This document shows, piece after piece, positions 5,939 to 13,334 of a stretch of 14,711 bases of DNA (position 1 is the first letter of the stretch; each line of letters opens with the position of its first letter). The position numbers and the translations under genes are program-made. The DNA comes from JAMCXS01 sp046705545 (lineage in GTDB: Bacteria; Acidobacteriota; Terriglobia; UBA7540): contig JBJKQF010000301.1 of assembly GCA_046705545.1 (NCBI GenBank), forward strand, positions 1 through 14,711. Direction: 5' to 3'. Below the pieces are notes generated by a model. It made no database searches and was not told where the DNA came from. It saw only the letters and a list, made by a program, of their open reading frames with translations.

Positions 5939-7237
5939 ATGGAAGTAAGGCTGCCGCCGCCTGACCCCGAAAAAGGACATAAGGTTGAGGTTGAATGGAC
6001 TACCGTTACTTACCGGACCATTGCCTACTACACGCTTCTGGGGATTTTGGTTACAGGTTTAGTTTTTTATCTGATTGCTCCTAACTACTTTACCGAGAAG
6101 GCCAAAGGCGCCCTCAGCATCCTGACGGCCGGCATGGTTCAGGGCGGGAGCACGGCGGCTGGTCCCTCGAATAGGGAAGCCCATTTTGTCAATCTCGACG
6201 GCACGGTTCGCGTCAAGAAGGTGCAGTCGTCGCAATGGCGGAGAGCCGATTATAATACCAGCTTGGCCAGCGGGGACTTTGTCCAGACCGGCAGCGACGC
6301 CGTGGCCAGGATTATTTTTGCAGACGGAACGAATTACGTGTTGAAGCCAGACTCGCTGATTGTGGTGGAAGAAAGCGCCGAAGATCCCGTGACCAAGGCC
6401 ACACGCGTGGCGGTCCAGGTGACCTCCGGAACCGTCGACTTGTCCACGGGGAGATTTGAGGTTCCGGGATCGACCTCCAAGGTGGCTTTTGAAGACGCGG
6501 TGGCCAGCTTGGGCGAAGAGAGCCGGGCCGTAGTCCGGAACGATCCCAAGAAGAATGTTCACCAATTGACCCTGGACAAAGGCGATGCGCGAGTTACCCG
6601 CGGGTCCACGACCGTGCGCTTGGGGCAATACGAAAGGGTCACTTTTTCAGCGGGCCAAGCCGGCATGATTCGAGAAAAAGTCATTGCTCCTCCGGCGCTG
6701 ATTTCTCCCGCGAACATGGCCTTGACGGTTAGCAAGTCCCCCCGCTCGACTCCGGTCGAATTCAAATGGGCGGAGGTCCCCGGGGCAAGGGCTTATCATC
6801 TGGAGGTTTCTCCTTCCGGCATGTTCTCAAACCTCGTGGTGGATAAGAAGGTGAGAGGGACCTCGGTAGAACTAAAAGGCTTTGACGAAGGGATCTATTA
6901 TTGGGAGGTCAGCTCAATTGATGAGCACGGAGGCGAGAGCCAACCCTCCGTGGCCAATCGGTTTGACCTGGTACATCAAGTTTCCCAAGACCACCAAGCT
7001 TTCCTCGAAATCACCGGCATTATTCTGCATGGCCGGGTTGCGGAAGTCGTGGGCCGGACGGAACCCGGCTCCACGGTGATCATTAACAACCAGCAGGTTT
7101 TCAACATCGCGCCGGATGGAACCTTCCGGCATTTCACCTCGTCCTTTACCAAGACGGGTTTGAATCAAATTACCATCACGGCGCAAGACCGCAAGGGAAG
7201 CACCAAGACCATCCGCCGGACGGTCGTGATTGAATAG
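5939..7237 (+). CDS. FecR-domain membrane-anchored protein upstream of mreB
   Basis: This 432-residue protein has a short cytoplasmic N-terminus and one membrane helix at about 28-47, so the bulk should be periplasmic. A FecR-type domain spans roughly 83-205 (VNLDGTVRVKK, then LASGDFVQTGSDAVARIIFAD). A fibronectin-type-III-like module follows at about 255-345 (FKWAEVPGARAYHLEVS, then YYWEVSSID). A final beta-sandwich at about 355-432 ends TVVIE and resembles the Big/glucodextranase-type repeats (GRTEPGSTVIIN). The classical FecR sigma-factor partner is absent, so iron-signal transduction is not implied. FecR folds elsewhere occur as generic periplasmic binding modules. The gene starts the unit and leads into mreB after 54 nt, which suggests a cell-envelope role. 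Confidence is high for the architecture and low for function. Confidence 0.85.
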   Translation: MEVRLPPPDPEKGHKVEVEWTTVTYRTIAYYTLLGILVTGLVFYLIAPNYFTEKAKGALSILTAGMVQGGSTAAGPSNREAHFVNLDGTVRVKKVQSSQWRRADYNTSLASGDFVQTGSDAVARIIFADGTNYVLKPDSLIVVEESAEDPVTKATRVAVQVTSGTVDLSTGRFEVPGSTSKVAFEDAVASLGEESRAVVRNDPKKNVHQLTLDKGDARVTRGSTTVRLGQYERVTFSAGQAGMIREKVIAPPALISPANMALTVSKSPRSTPVEFKWAEVPGARAYHLEVSPSGMFSNLVVDKKVRGTSVELKGFDEGIYYWEVSSIDEHGGESQPSVANRFDLVHQVSQDHQAFLEITGIILHGRVAEVVGRTEPGSTVIINNQQVFNIAPDGTFRHFTSSFTKTGLNQITITAQDRKGSTKTIRRTVVIE

Positions 7238-7291
7238 GAAAGCGCAGCCTGATTTTCTTCGCAAGAGTTTAGGAAGGGACTTTTCAAAGGA

Positions 7292-8317
7292 ATGAGTTTC
7301 CGTTCTTTATTCAGTGTTTTTTCATCGGATTTGGCGATTGATCTGGGTACGGCCAACACCCTGGTCTTCGCAAAGTCGAAAGGGGTTGTGGTCAACGAGC
7401 CTTCCATTGTGGCCATCAATAAGCTGACCGGTGAGATTGAGGCGGTGGGACGCGAGGCGAAGGAGATGCTGGGCCGTACCCCGGGAAACATTGTGGCCAT
7501 CCGCCCCTTGAAGGACGGCGTCATTGCGGACTTTAAGGTCACGGAAAAGATGCTCAACTATTTCATCCAAAAGGCGCACAACCGCAAGATGTTCGTGCAC
7601 CCCCGGATTGTGATTGGCGTGCCCTCCGAAATCACCCAGGTGGAAAAACGCGCCGTGCAAGACTCCGCATTTCGGGCTAAGGCCAGTGAAGTTTACTTGG
7701 TGGAGCAGGCGATGATGGCTGCCATCGGTTCTGGCTTGCCCATTACGGAACCTTCCGGCAGCATGATCGTGGACATTGGCGGCGGCACGACTGACATCGC
7801 GGTGATTTCGCTTTCCGGAATTGTCTATAGCCGTTCAGTCCGGGTGGCCGGCAATGAAATGGATGAGGCGATTACCGCCTTTTTGAAGCGCCGCTACAAC
7901 CTTCTGGTCGGTGAGCGCACGGCGGAGCAGATCAAGATGGAAATCGGTTCAGCTTACGCCCTTGAGAAGCCCCAGACCATGGAGATCAAAGGCCGGCACT
8001 TGCTGGAGGGCGTACCTAAAACGATCACCATTGATGATTCGGAAATCCGCGACGCGCTTTCTGAGTGTGTGGCAACGATTATCAATGCCATCCGTGTGGC
8101 GCTTGAAAGGACACCCCCTGAACTTTCCGCCGATATTTCCGATCGCGGAATTGTTCTTACCGGCGGCGGAGCGCTGCTGAAAAATTTGGACAAGCGGATC
8201 CGCGAGGAAACGGGGCTGCCGGTTTCCATTGCTGAAGATCCTTTAGCATCAGTCGTTTTGGGCACAGGGCGCATGCTCACGGATTTCAATTTGCTGCGCC
8301 GCGTGGCAATCGAATGA
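7292..8317 (+). CDS. mreB: Rod shape-determining protein MreB
   Basis: This 341-residue bacterial actin homologue polymerises in an ATP-dependent way beneath the inner membrane and guides the elongation peptidoglycan synthases. All actin-fold nucleotide motifs are present: phosphate 1 DLGTANTLVF from D17, phosphate 2 DIGGGTTDI from D161, and the adenosine motif TGGGA at 290-294. The N-terminus MSFRSLFSVFSSD forms a short amphipathic stretch typical of membrane-binding MreB. The length is standard. The start ATG has AGGAAGGGA about 12 nt upstream. It lies 54 nt after the FecR-domain gene and is followed by mreC and mreD, the conserved order. Confidence 0.98.
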   Translation: MSFRSLFSVFSSDLAIDLGTANTLVFAKSKGVVVNEPSIVAINKLTGEIEAVGREAKEMLGRTPGNIVAIRPLKDGVIADFKVTEKMLNYFIQKAHNRKMFVHPRIVIGVPSEITQVEKRAVQDSAFRAKASEVYLVEQAMMAAIGSGLPITEPSGSMIVDIGGGTTDIAVISLSGIVYSRSVRVAGNEMDEAITAFLKRRYNLLVGERTAEQIKMEIGSAYALEKPQTMEIKGRHLLEGVPKTITIDDSEIRDALSECVATIINAIRVALERTPPELSADISDRGIVLTGGGALLKNLDKRIREETGLPVSIAEDPLASVVLGTGRMLTDFNLLRRVAIE

Positions 8318-8399
8318 AAGTGACTGTAGCTCAACGAGTTGCGCCAGAGTAGAGACGGGATATTTGGTTGATATTAATTTGTTTTGGAGGGGAACGATC

Positions 8400-8432
8400 G
8401 TGCCTTGCATAAGTTGTAAATGCTTGATATAA
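8400..8432 (+). CDS. Possible 10-codon cysteine-rich leader peptide before mreC
   Basis: GGAGGGG, a strong ribosome binding site, precedes a GTG at 8400 that opens a 10-codon frame, MPCISCKCLI, ending at TAA 8430-8432. A second tiny frame starts at the very next ATG (8433) and ends at TAG 8475-8477, 7 nt before the mreC ATG at 8485. The frame is not that of mreC. It could be a translated leader or the relic of a former mreC start. Evidence is only the ribosome binding site and the stacking of short frames. Confidence 0.25.
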   Translation: MPCISCKCLI

Positions 8433-8433
8433 A
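8405..8433 (+). promoter_or_regulatory. Candidate internal promoter for mreCD
   Basis: TTGCAT (8405-8410) and TATAAA (8428-8433) are exactly 17 bp apart in the unusually AT-rich 125-nt gap between mreB and mreC. The -10 matches five of six positions; the -35 matches only the TTG. Transcription would start near 8440. That would allow mreCD expression apart from mreB. Confidence 0.35.
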
Positions 8434-8484
8434 TGGTGTGCTTTGAACCTGTTGGCACGTTCACACCTCGGCGGTAGCCCTCGG

Positions 8485-9336
8485 ATGCCCGCGGTCGTCG
8501 TCCGTCATCCCTCCCTTTTTACGCTCTTTGGGGTCCTGCTAGCTCAACTCCTGCTCCTTTCAGTCCAAATTACTCGAAATCAAAATGTTCGGCTGATTCA
8601 TGTCTGGGCCACGACGGTCTTCAGTCCGTTTGAGCAGGGTTTCCACGGAGTCGTGGAAGGCACGGCTCAAACCTGGGATGCAATGCACGCATTGTGGGCC
8701 GATCAGAGCGAAAATCAAACGCTCGGTTCGCAATTGGTCGTGGCGCGAGCGCGCATCCAGGAACTTACTGAAAAAGCCGCGGAAGTTGACCGCCTCCGGG
8801 CCCTGCTGGATTTTAAGTCGCAACTGCCTTACCGGAGTCTGGCGGCCGAGGTTATTGCCTCCAGTCCGGGAGTGGACTCGACGGTTGTGTCCGTTAATCG
8901 CGGCCAGAGCTCAGGAGTTACCACCGATCTGCCAGTGGTCACCCCGGAAGGAGTTGTCGGCAAGGTTGTTGCGGTCTATCCTCATACCTCTCAAGTCTTG
9001 TTGATTACGGACCCTTCGTGTGGGGTAGGCTGTATGTTGGAGGCCAGCCGCACCCAGGGCGTCTTAAAAGGCGGGGGGCGCGACCAGTGCCATTTGGAGT
9101 ACGTCATGGACGAGGAAAACGTTCCGAAAGGCGAACCCGTCTTAACCTCCGGCCTCGACCAGGTCTACCCGAAAGGCTTGCTGGTAGGTTACGTTGCCCG
9201 GGCGGAAGATGGCAACATTTATAAACACATCGTCGTGAGGCCTGCCGTCTCCTTAAGTCGTCTTGAAAATGTCCTGATCCTTCTTAAGTCCGGCGCCAGC
9301 GACCAGAGACAAGCAATGATTCTGAGGCATCGCTGA
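8485..9336 (+). CDS. mreC: Rod shape-determining protein MreC
   Basis: MreC is a bitopic inner-membrane protein whose periplasmic part links MreB filaments to the elongation PBP2-RodA synthase. From the ATG at 8485 the protein has 283 residues. It shows a membrane helix at about 10-27 (SLFTLFGVLLAQLLLLSV), a coiled coil at about 76-107 (ENQTLGSQL through DRLRALLDF), and the beta-rich domain with PVVTPEGVVGKVV and TSGLDQVYPKGLLVG. Both are hallmark MreC segments. The frame is also open from a TTG at 8443, which would add 14 residues. I chose the ATG because it puts the helix where MreC proteins usually have it and because neither start has a clear Shine-Dalgarno. The gap to mreB is 167 nt from this start; mreD follows after 70 nt. 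Confidence 0.95.
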   Translation: MPAVVVRHPSLFTLFGVLLAQLLLLSVQITRNQNVRLIHVWATTVFSPFEQGFHGVVEGTAQTWDAMHALWADQSENQTLGSQLVVARARIQELTEKAAEVDRLRALLDFKSQLPYRSLAAEVIASSPGVDSTVVSVNRGQSSGVTTDLPVVTPEGVVGKVVAVYPHTSQVLLITDPSCGVGCMLEASRTQGVLKGGGRDQCHLEYVMDEENVPKGEPVLTSGLDQVYPKGLLVGYVARAEDGNIYKHIVVRPAVSLSRLENVLILLKSGASDQRQAMILRHR

Positions 9337-9406
9337 GGCTGCGTAACCTCTCTCCTGCATGACTCCAACACCGTGGTGTGATTTCAAGACATAGAAACAA
9401 TATGCT

Positions 9407-9919
9407 ATGGACATCTACCGGCACAAACCCAGGGAGGTCTTCCGCGTCCGTCTATTGACGTTGACGGTCATTGCCTTCATTGCCCTCCTGCTTCAGGTAA
9501 CGCTTCCCCCAACCCTTCCGCTCGCCCACCTTTTCCAGTTTCCTTTGCTGGTGGTGGTCTATTTCTCCATGGTGAGGGAAAACCAGACCTTCGGCATTAC
9601 TTTGGGAACCGGTATTGGGCTGCTGCAAGACGCACTCTCACACGGCTACCTGGGACAAATGGGCATGGCAAAAGCGCTGATCGGGTATTTGGCGGCCACG
9701 GCAGGACTCAAGTTTGAGTTCGACAACCTTTTAGTCCGGGGGCTTCTGATCGGAACTCTGGTCATGATCCACAATGGTTTCCTCTACGTCCTCACCCATG
9801 AACTGCTGGGCCTCCCTGCGCGATTTCAACTTTTTCATTTCCTGGCCAGCATTTTGGTCAACGTGGCGATCGGCCTGATTTTGTTTCCCCTCTTTGACCG
9901 CTTCAAGCTGCCGGCATGA
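9407..9919 (+). CDS. mreD: Rod shape-determining protein MreD
   Basis: This 170-residue polytopic inner-membrane protein completes mreBCD and is part of the elongasome. Five to six hydrophobic segments are visible, at about 16-35, 42-55, 62-78, 86-100, 108-130 and 143-163. The family signature GLLQDALSHGYLGQMG lies at 71-86. Length and position right after mreC are normal. The ATG lacks a Shine-Dalgarno. The gene after it is a GH3 glycosidase, not the mrdA (PBP2) and rodA that follow mreD in many bacteria. Confidence 0.93.
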   Translation: MDIYRHKPREVFRVRLLTLTVIAFIALLLQVTLPPTLPLAHLFQFPLLVVVYFSMVRENQTFGITLGTGIGLLQDALSHGYLGQMGMAKALIGYLAATAGLKFEFDNLLVRGLLIGTLVMIHNGFLYVLTHELLGLPARFQLFHFLASILVNVAIGLILFPLFDRFKLPA

Positions 9920-9939
9920 CGCAGCGAGCGCGGTTTCCG

Positions 9940-9969
9940 TTGGTTCTTTTCTTTGTCCCGCGTTATAGT
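9940..9969 (+). promoter_or_regulatory. Candidate promoter of the GH3 glycosidase
   Basis: TTGGTT (9940-9945) and TATAGT (9964-9969) are 18 bp apart in the 193-nt gap between mreD and the glycosidase. The -10 matches five of six; the -35 matches only the TTG. The leader would be about 135 nt. The gap has no gene and no clear terminator for the mre unit. Confidence 0.3.
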
Positions 9970-10098
9970 GAACGTTTTCGAGACGGTCGTCGTCCCGCGA
10001 GGCGGTACGCAGGAAACGCACTCTCTGCGCACCTTGGCAGAAGCAACACCGGGAAGCACGTGGCGTTTAGAGCGGACTCGTTGAAGGTTCCCGAAAGT

Positions 10099-10106
10099 GG
10101 AGGTGA
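10099..10106 (+). promoter_or_regulatory. Shine-Dalgarno that selects the TTG start of the GH3 gene
   Basis: GGAGGTGA at 10099-10106 is one of the best ribosome binding sites in the window. It lies 6 nt before the TTG at 10113 but 15 nt before the next in-frame ATG at 10122. The spacing favours TTG initiation. Confidence 0.6.
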
Positions 10107-10112
10107 ATTGCG

Positions 10113-12362
10113 TTGATTCAAATGAGTCGTGCCCTGGTTCGAACTAAAAAGGTCCGGGCTTCCTTTTCTTCGCTGAGGAATGTGAGTCGGGCGTCCCTTG
10201 GTTTAATTGCGAATTCGGTGGCTGGTCTTGCGGATGGCTCCGGCCGCCTTGTGCTGCTTGCCGCGCTCCTATTCGTGTTTCCAGCGGCAGCGCCGCTGCC
10301 TGCCGTCGCCGCCTCGGCGCACTCTAGCAGCCGCCATCCCTGGATGAACCGGTCTCTTTCGGCGGAACAGCGCGCTAACCTGCTGATTCACGCCATGACG
10401 CTGAATGACAAGATCGCCTTGCTCCACGGCATCACCCCCTATCCGGTCAAGGGGTATGCCGGGTACGTTCCACCGAATCCGCGTTTGGGGATTCCTGCCC
10501 TGACGCAGGCCGACGGGCGAGCCGGAGTGGGCAACAGCGCCAAGGACGTGACCCTTCTGCCCGCTCCGATTGCAGCGGCGGCAAGCTGGGACCCTGCGCT
10601 GCTGAATGCCTACGGGCAGGTTCTTGGCGAAGAGGAATGGGGAAAAGGTGCGAACGTTGCGTTGTCTCCCACGATGGACGTGGCCCGAGTGCCTGAATGG
10701 GGACGGACCTTTGAAAGCTATGGAGAGGATCCCTATTTGAACGGACAGATGGCCGCAGCGGAGATCCGAGGGATCCAGAGCCAGGGGCCCATCGCCGACG
10801 CCAACATGTATCTGACGATGAACCAGGAAACCAACCGCGGCCACATTAATGCCGTGGTGGACGAACGAACCCTTCAGGAAATTTACCTCCAGCCCTTCCA
10901 GGCTGCCATTCAGGAAGGTCACGTTGGCACTGTGATGTGCGCGTACGTCAAGACCAACGGAGTTTACTCCTGCGAAAATCCTCACTTGCTGAATGGTTTT
11001 CTCAGAAAGGAATTTGGTTTTGATGGCTGGGTCCTGAGCGACTGGGGCGCAACCCATGCCACTGTTGCCTCCGCCCAAGCGGGCCTGGACCAGGAAATGC
11101 CCGGCGACCGCTACTACGGGAAGGCTCTGAAGACTGCTGTTGAAAGCGGCAAGGTAAGCATGCAGAACCTGGACGAGCACGTGCGCCACATTCTTGTAAC
11201 GATGTTCCGCCAGGGACTCTTTGACCACCAACCTGCGGGAAACTGGCAATCGAACGTGCGCACCCCTCAACACGCCGCCTTCTCGCGCAAAGTGGCGGAG
11301 CAAGGCACCGTACTCCTGAAGAATGCTCAACACATCCTGCCGTTCCCGGGAGACGCCTCGGTTTCAATCGCGGTCATTGGCGCCGCGGGCGGCAGCAAGC
11401 CCATGGCCGAAGGCGGGGGCAGCTCTGGAGTGATTGCTCCCTACGTTGTCAGTCCGCTGGATGCTATCCGCAAGCGCGCCGACGAGGGCAGCCGCGTCGT
11501 CTACGCCGACGGCAGCGACCTGACTCAAGCGGTTGACGCCGCGCAATCGGCTCATATTGCGGTTGTGTTTGCGAGTTCCCTTGAGTACGAGGGCAAAGAC
11601 CTGCCCAACCTTGAATTGCCCGGCGATCAGAACCTGCTTATTTACACTGTCGCCGAGGCCAATCCCAACACGATCGTCGTGCTCAACAACGGCAGCCCGG
11701 TCCTCATGCCGTGGATCAACAAGGTGCGCGGGGTCATTGAAGCTTGGTATCCAGGGCAGGAAGATGGCAACGCGATTGCCGCCATTCTGTTTGGAGACGT
11801 CAATCCTGGTGGGAAGCTCACACTGACCTTTCCCCGCACTGCCGCAGGTATCCCGACCTCGACTCCGCAGCAGTGGCCTGGCGTTAATGGAGAGTCAATT
11901 TACAGCGAAAAACTCGACGTTGGTTACCGTTGGTATGATGCGACCGGGACCCAGCCTTTGTTTCCCTTTGGTTTTGGCCTGTCTTACACGACCTTCCACC
12001 TTAGCCATCTTACGGTCACGCCTGAAACGCTGAGTGGCAAGGAGGGTTCCAGCCAGAAAGTGGTCGCAAGCGTCGAGGTTCAGAATACCGGCAAGCGGGC
12101 CGGCGCCGAGGTCGTTCAGGCTTATGTCAAACAGCCCGTCGCGAACGGCGAGCCCCCCCGGCAGTTGCGGGCCTTTTCCAGAGTGTTCCTGAACCCCGGC
12201 GAGACGAAACGGGTGACGCTGACCCTTACCCAGCGGTCTTTTTCCATTTACGATACTTCAGCTCACCATTGGATTTCTCCAGCTGGCCGGTACCGAATCA
12301 TGGTAGGCACATCCTCAAGGGATCTTCCGTTGCAAAGCGACGTGGTGGTAACCGCCCCTTGA
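10113..12362 (+). CDS. Secreted glycoside hydrolase family 3 protein (beta-glucosidase-like), with altered -1 subsite
   Basis: This 749-residue protein is read from a TTG chosen by its Shine-Dalgarno. A long basic N-region precedes a hydrophobic signal at about 46-67, probably cut after AVAA, so it is exported. GH3 retaining enzymes release beta-linked glucose or xylose. The N-terminal barrel (about 85-335) shows D134 (QADGRAG), R198 and GEDP at 204-207, and the nucleophile D310 in FDGWVLSDWGA. The alpha/beta sandwich (about 397-620) shows EGGGSSG and the likely acid/base E493 in EYEGKD. A fibronectin-III-like domain covers about 650-720. The Lys-His pair normally found in KHF before the NQE motif is replaced: the sequence reads N231-M232-Y233 with N237-Q238-E239 intact, aligned without gaps. 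Activity may therefore be changed. It is transcribed after mreD but probably from its own promoter. Confidence 0.92.
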   Translation: MIQMSRALVRTKKVRASFSSLRNVSRASLGLIANSVAGLADGSGRLVLLAALLFVFPAAAPLPAVAASAHSSSRHPWMNRSLSAEQRANLLIHAMTLNDKIALLHGITPYPVKGYAGYVPPNPRLGIPALTQADGRAGVGNSAKDVTLLPAPIAAAASWDPALLNAYGQVLGEEEWGKGANVALSPTMDVARVPEWGRTFESYGEDPYLNGQMAAAEIRGIQSQGPIADANMYLTMNQETNRGHINAVVDERTLQEIYLQPFQAAIQEGHVGTVMCAYVKTNGVYSCENPHLLNGFLRKEFGFDGWVLSDWGATHATVASAQAGLDQEMPGDRYYGKALKTAVESGKVSMQNLDEHVRHILVTMFRQGLFDHQPAGNWQSNVRTPQHAAFSRKVAEQGTVLLKNAQHILPFPGDASVSIAVIGAAGGSKPMAEGGGSSGVIAPYVVSPLDAIRKRADEGSRVVYADGSDLTQAVDAAQSAHIAVVFASSLEYEGKDLPNLELPGDQNLLIYTVAEANPNTIVVLNNGSPVLMPWINKVRGVIEAWYPGQEDGNAIAAILFGDVNPGGKLTLTFPRTAAGIPTSTPQQWPGVNGESIYSEKLDVGYRWYDATGTQPLFPFGFGLSYTTFHLSHLTVTPETLSGKEGSSQKVVASVEVQNTGKRAGAEVVQAYVKQPVANGEPPRQLRAFSRVFLNPGETKRVTLTLTQRSFSIYDTSAHHWISPAGRYRIMVGTSSRDLPLQSDVVVTAP

Positions 12363-12390
12363 AAAGCGCATAACGTGATTTCGGCATATT

Positions 12391-12410
12391 AGGCCCTACT
12401 AGGCCCTACA
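12391..12410 (+). repeat. Two-copy 10-bp tandem repeat
   Basis: AGGCCCTACT and AGGCCCTACA lie head to tail, 28 nt after the GH3 stop codon. They differ only in the last base. They form no strong hairpin. It could be slippage or a direct-repeat binding site; nothing more can be said. Confidence 0.5.
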
Positions 12411-12619
12411 GAGAAAGAGCAGGTGCACCCTTCGCGCGGCCGCTCAAAATTGCCTTGCTGGCGTTGTGTTCACGGGTGTATACAGGCTGAGAACTCGGTC
12501 TATGGAGGCAACGGATGTCACGAACGCGTGTGGAGTCCGGAGTTACGAAGATTGGCCCGAAACAGAGCGGCAGGGTTGAAGATGGTAGCGCTTTTTCGCG
12601 GGGACTAAAGGAAAGCGCT

Positions 12620-12904
12620 ATGCGCCAAGTCGGAGATTTTTTTCGACACCGCAAATCATTTCTGCTGATCTTGCTGGCTTCATTCTGTTTGGCCGCCTGC
12701 GCACATCAGCCGTCCGTGCCACCCCATCAGCCACCCGGGTTTCTCCTGGGATTGTTTCAAGGGTTTACGATGCTCTTCAGCTTTGTTGGGAGTATCTTTT
12801 TTGATGTCCGGATCTATGCGTTCCCGAACGCAGGTTTCTATTATGACCTGGGATATGTGATTGGCGCCGGATGCTTCTTCGGAGGGCTGGGCAGAAGCAG
12901 ATAA
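12620..12904 (+). CDS. Small lipoprotein, function unknown
   Basis: From the ATG at 12620, behind AAAGGAAAG, this is a 94-residue protein. It begins MRQVGDFFRHRKS, a basic N-region, followed by the hydrophobic LLILLASFC and a lipobox LAAC with the acylated cysteine at 26. A Pro/His-rich linker (HQPSVPPHQPP) leads into a hydrophobic segment (GLFQGFTMLFSFVGSIFF). The end is Gly/Tyr-rich and closes FFGGLG. This pattern recalls small conserved lipoproteins of unknown function. The frame is open further upstream to an ATG at 12515 that has GGAGG at ideal spacing; that start would put 61 residues before the lipobox cysteine, which is unlikely for a lipoprotein. Codons in between look acceptable, so the longer form is not excluded. 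It has no clear operon partner; the next gene is convergent. Confidence 0.72.
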   Translation: MRQVGDFFRHRKSFLLILLASFCLAACAHQPSVPPHQPPGFLLGLFQGFTMLFSFVGSIFFDVRIYAFPNAGFYYDLGYVIGAGCFFGGLGRSR

Positions 12905-13022
12905 ATCTGTTCGCGAACGTACCCGGCAGTGCCGAGGGAAACCTTCCTTTTAAGTAAACTCCACGGAGACCTTGCGCTCGATGAAGCAGGCGGTTTGGGA
13001 TATCCCGCCCGCGGCGAAAAGC

Positions 13023-13334
13023 CTACTGAGGTTTCTTTGAGGTGATGGGTGTGTTGCTGGTCACAATGTCCTGGCTATCTTTCTCATGCTCACTGGGAGA
13101 TTCGGTGTGAATCGAGGGCCCCGCGGCCGCTGAGAGGCTGGCGCCGGACCTGTTGTTAACAGTGGCTGTGACCACGCAGTCCGAGGCGTGAGAATACGCG
13201 TTGCTCACGCTTAAGGCAAATGTTTTCACGGCCATGACGGAGATCAGACAGATCATGGAGAGAAGCAAGGCGTATTCCGTCAGGTCCTGTCCATCTTCCT
13301 CGGTCCATAGCCTCTTTTGCAAACGCCGTATCAC
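13023..13334 (-). CDS. Flp/Fap-type (type IVb) pilin with long C-terminal extension
   Basis: This 103-residue protein starts at a GTG at 13334 with GAGGTG 7 nt upstream, which fixes the start. The N-terminus MIRRLQKRLWTEEDG is the leader; prepilin peptidase should cut after G15. The mature chain then begins QDLTEYALL, with Glu at +5 and Tyr at +6 as in Flp pilins. A hydrophobic helix spans about 22-43. Usual Flp pilins end soon after the helix. Here about 60 polar residues follow, rich in Ser, Thr and charged residues, with one Cys at 53. No tad/cpa secretion, ATPase or peptidase genes are in the window, so assembly would need genes elsewhere. A pseudopilin or tip-protein role is possible. 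Confidence 0.8.
   Translation of the reverse strand: MIRRLQKRLWTEEDGQDLTEYALLLSMICLISVMAVKTFALSVSNAYSHASDCVVTATVNNRSGASLSAAAGPSIHTESPSEHEKDSQDIVTSNTPITSKKPQ

Noticed and set aside
12411..12619. Possible riboswitch upstream of the lipoprotein
   Set aside because: Compared by memory with c-di-GMP and cobalamin riboswitch cores; the conserved core motifs are not present.
12909..13009. Palindromes GTTCGCGAAC (12909-12918) and GGGATATCCC (12997-13006) between the convergent lipoprotein and pilin genes, considered as LexA-like site or terminators
   Set aside because: Short self-complementary words with no flanking T-run, and the spacing does not match a LexA operator.
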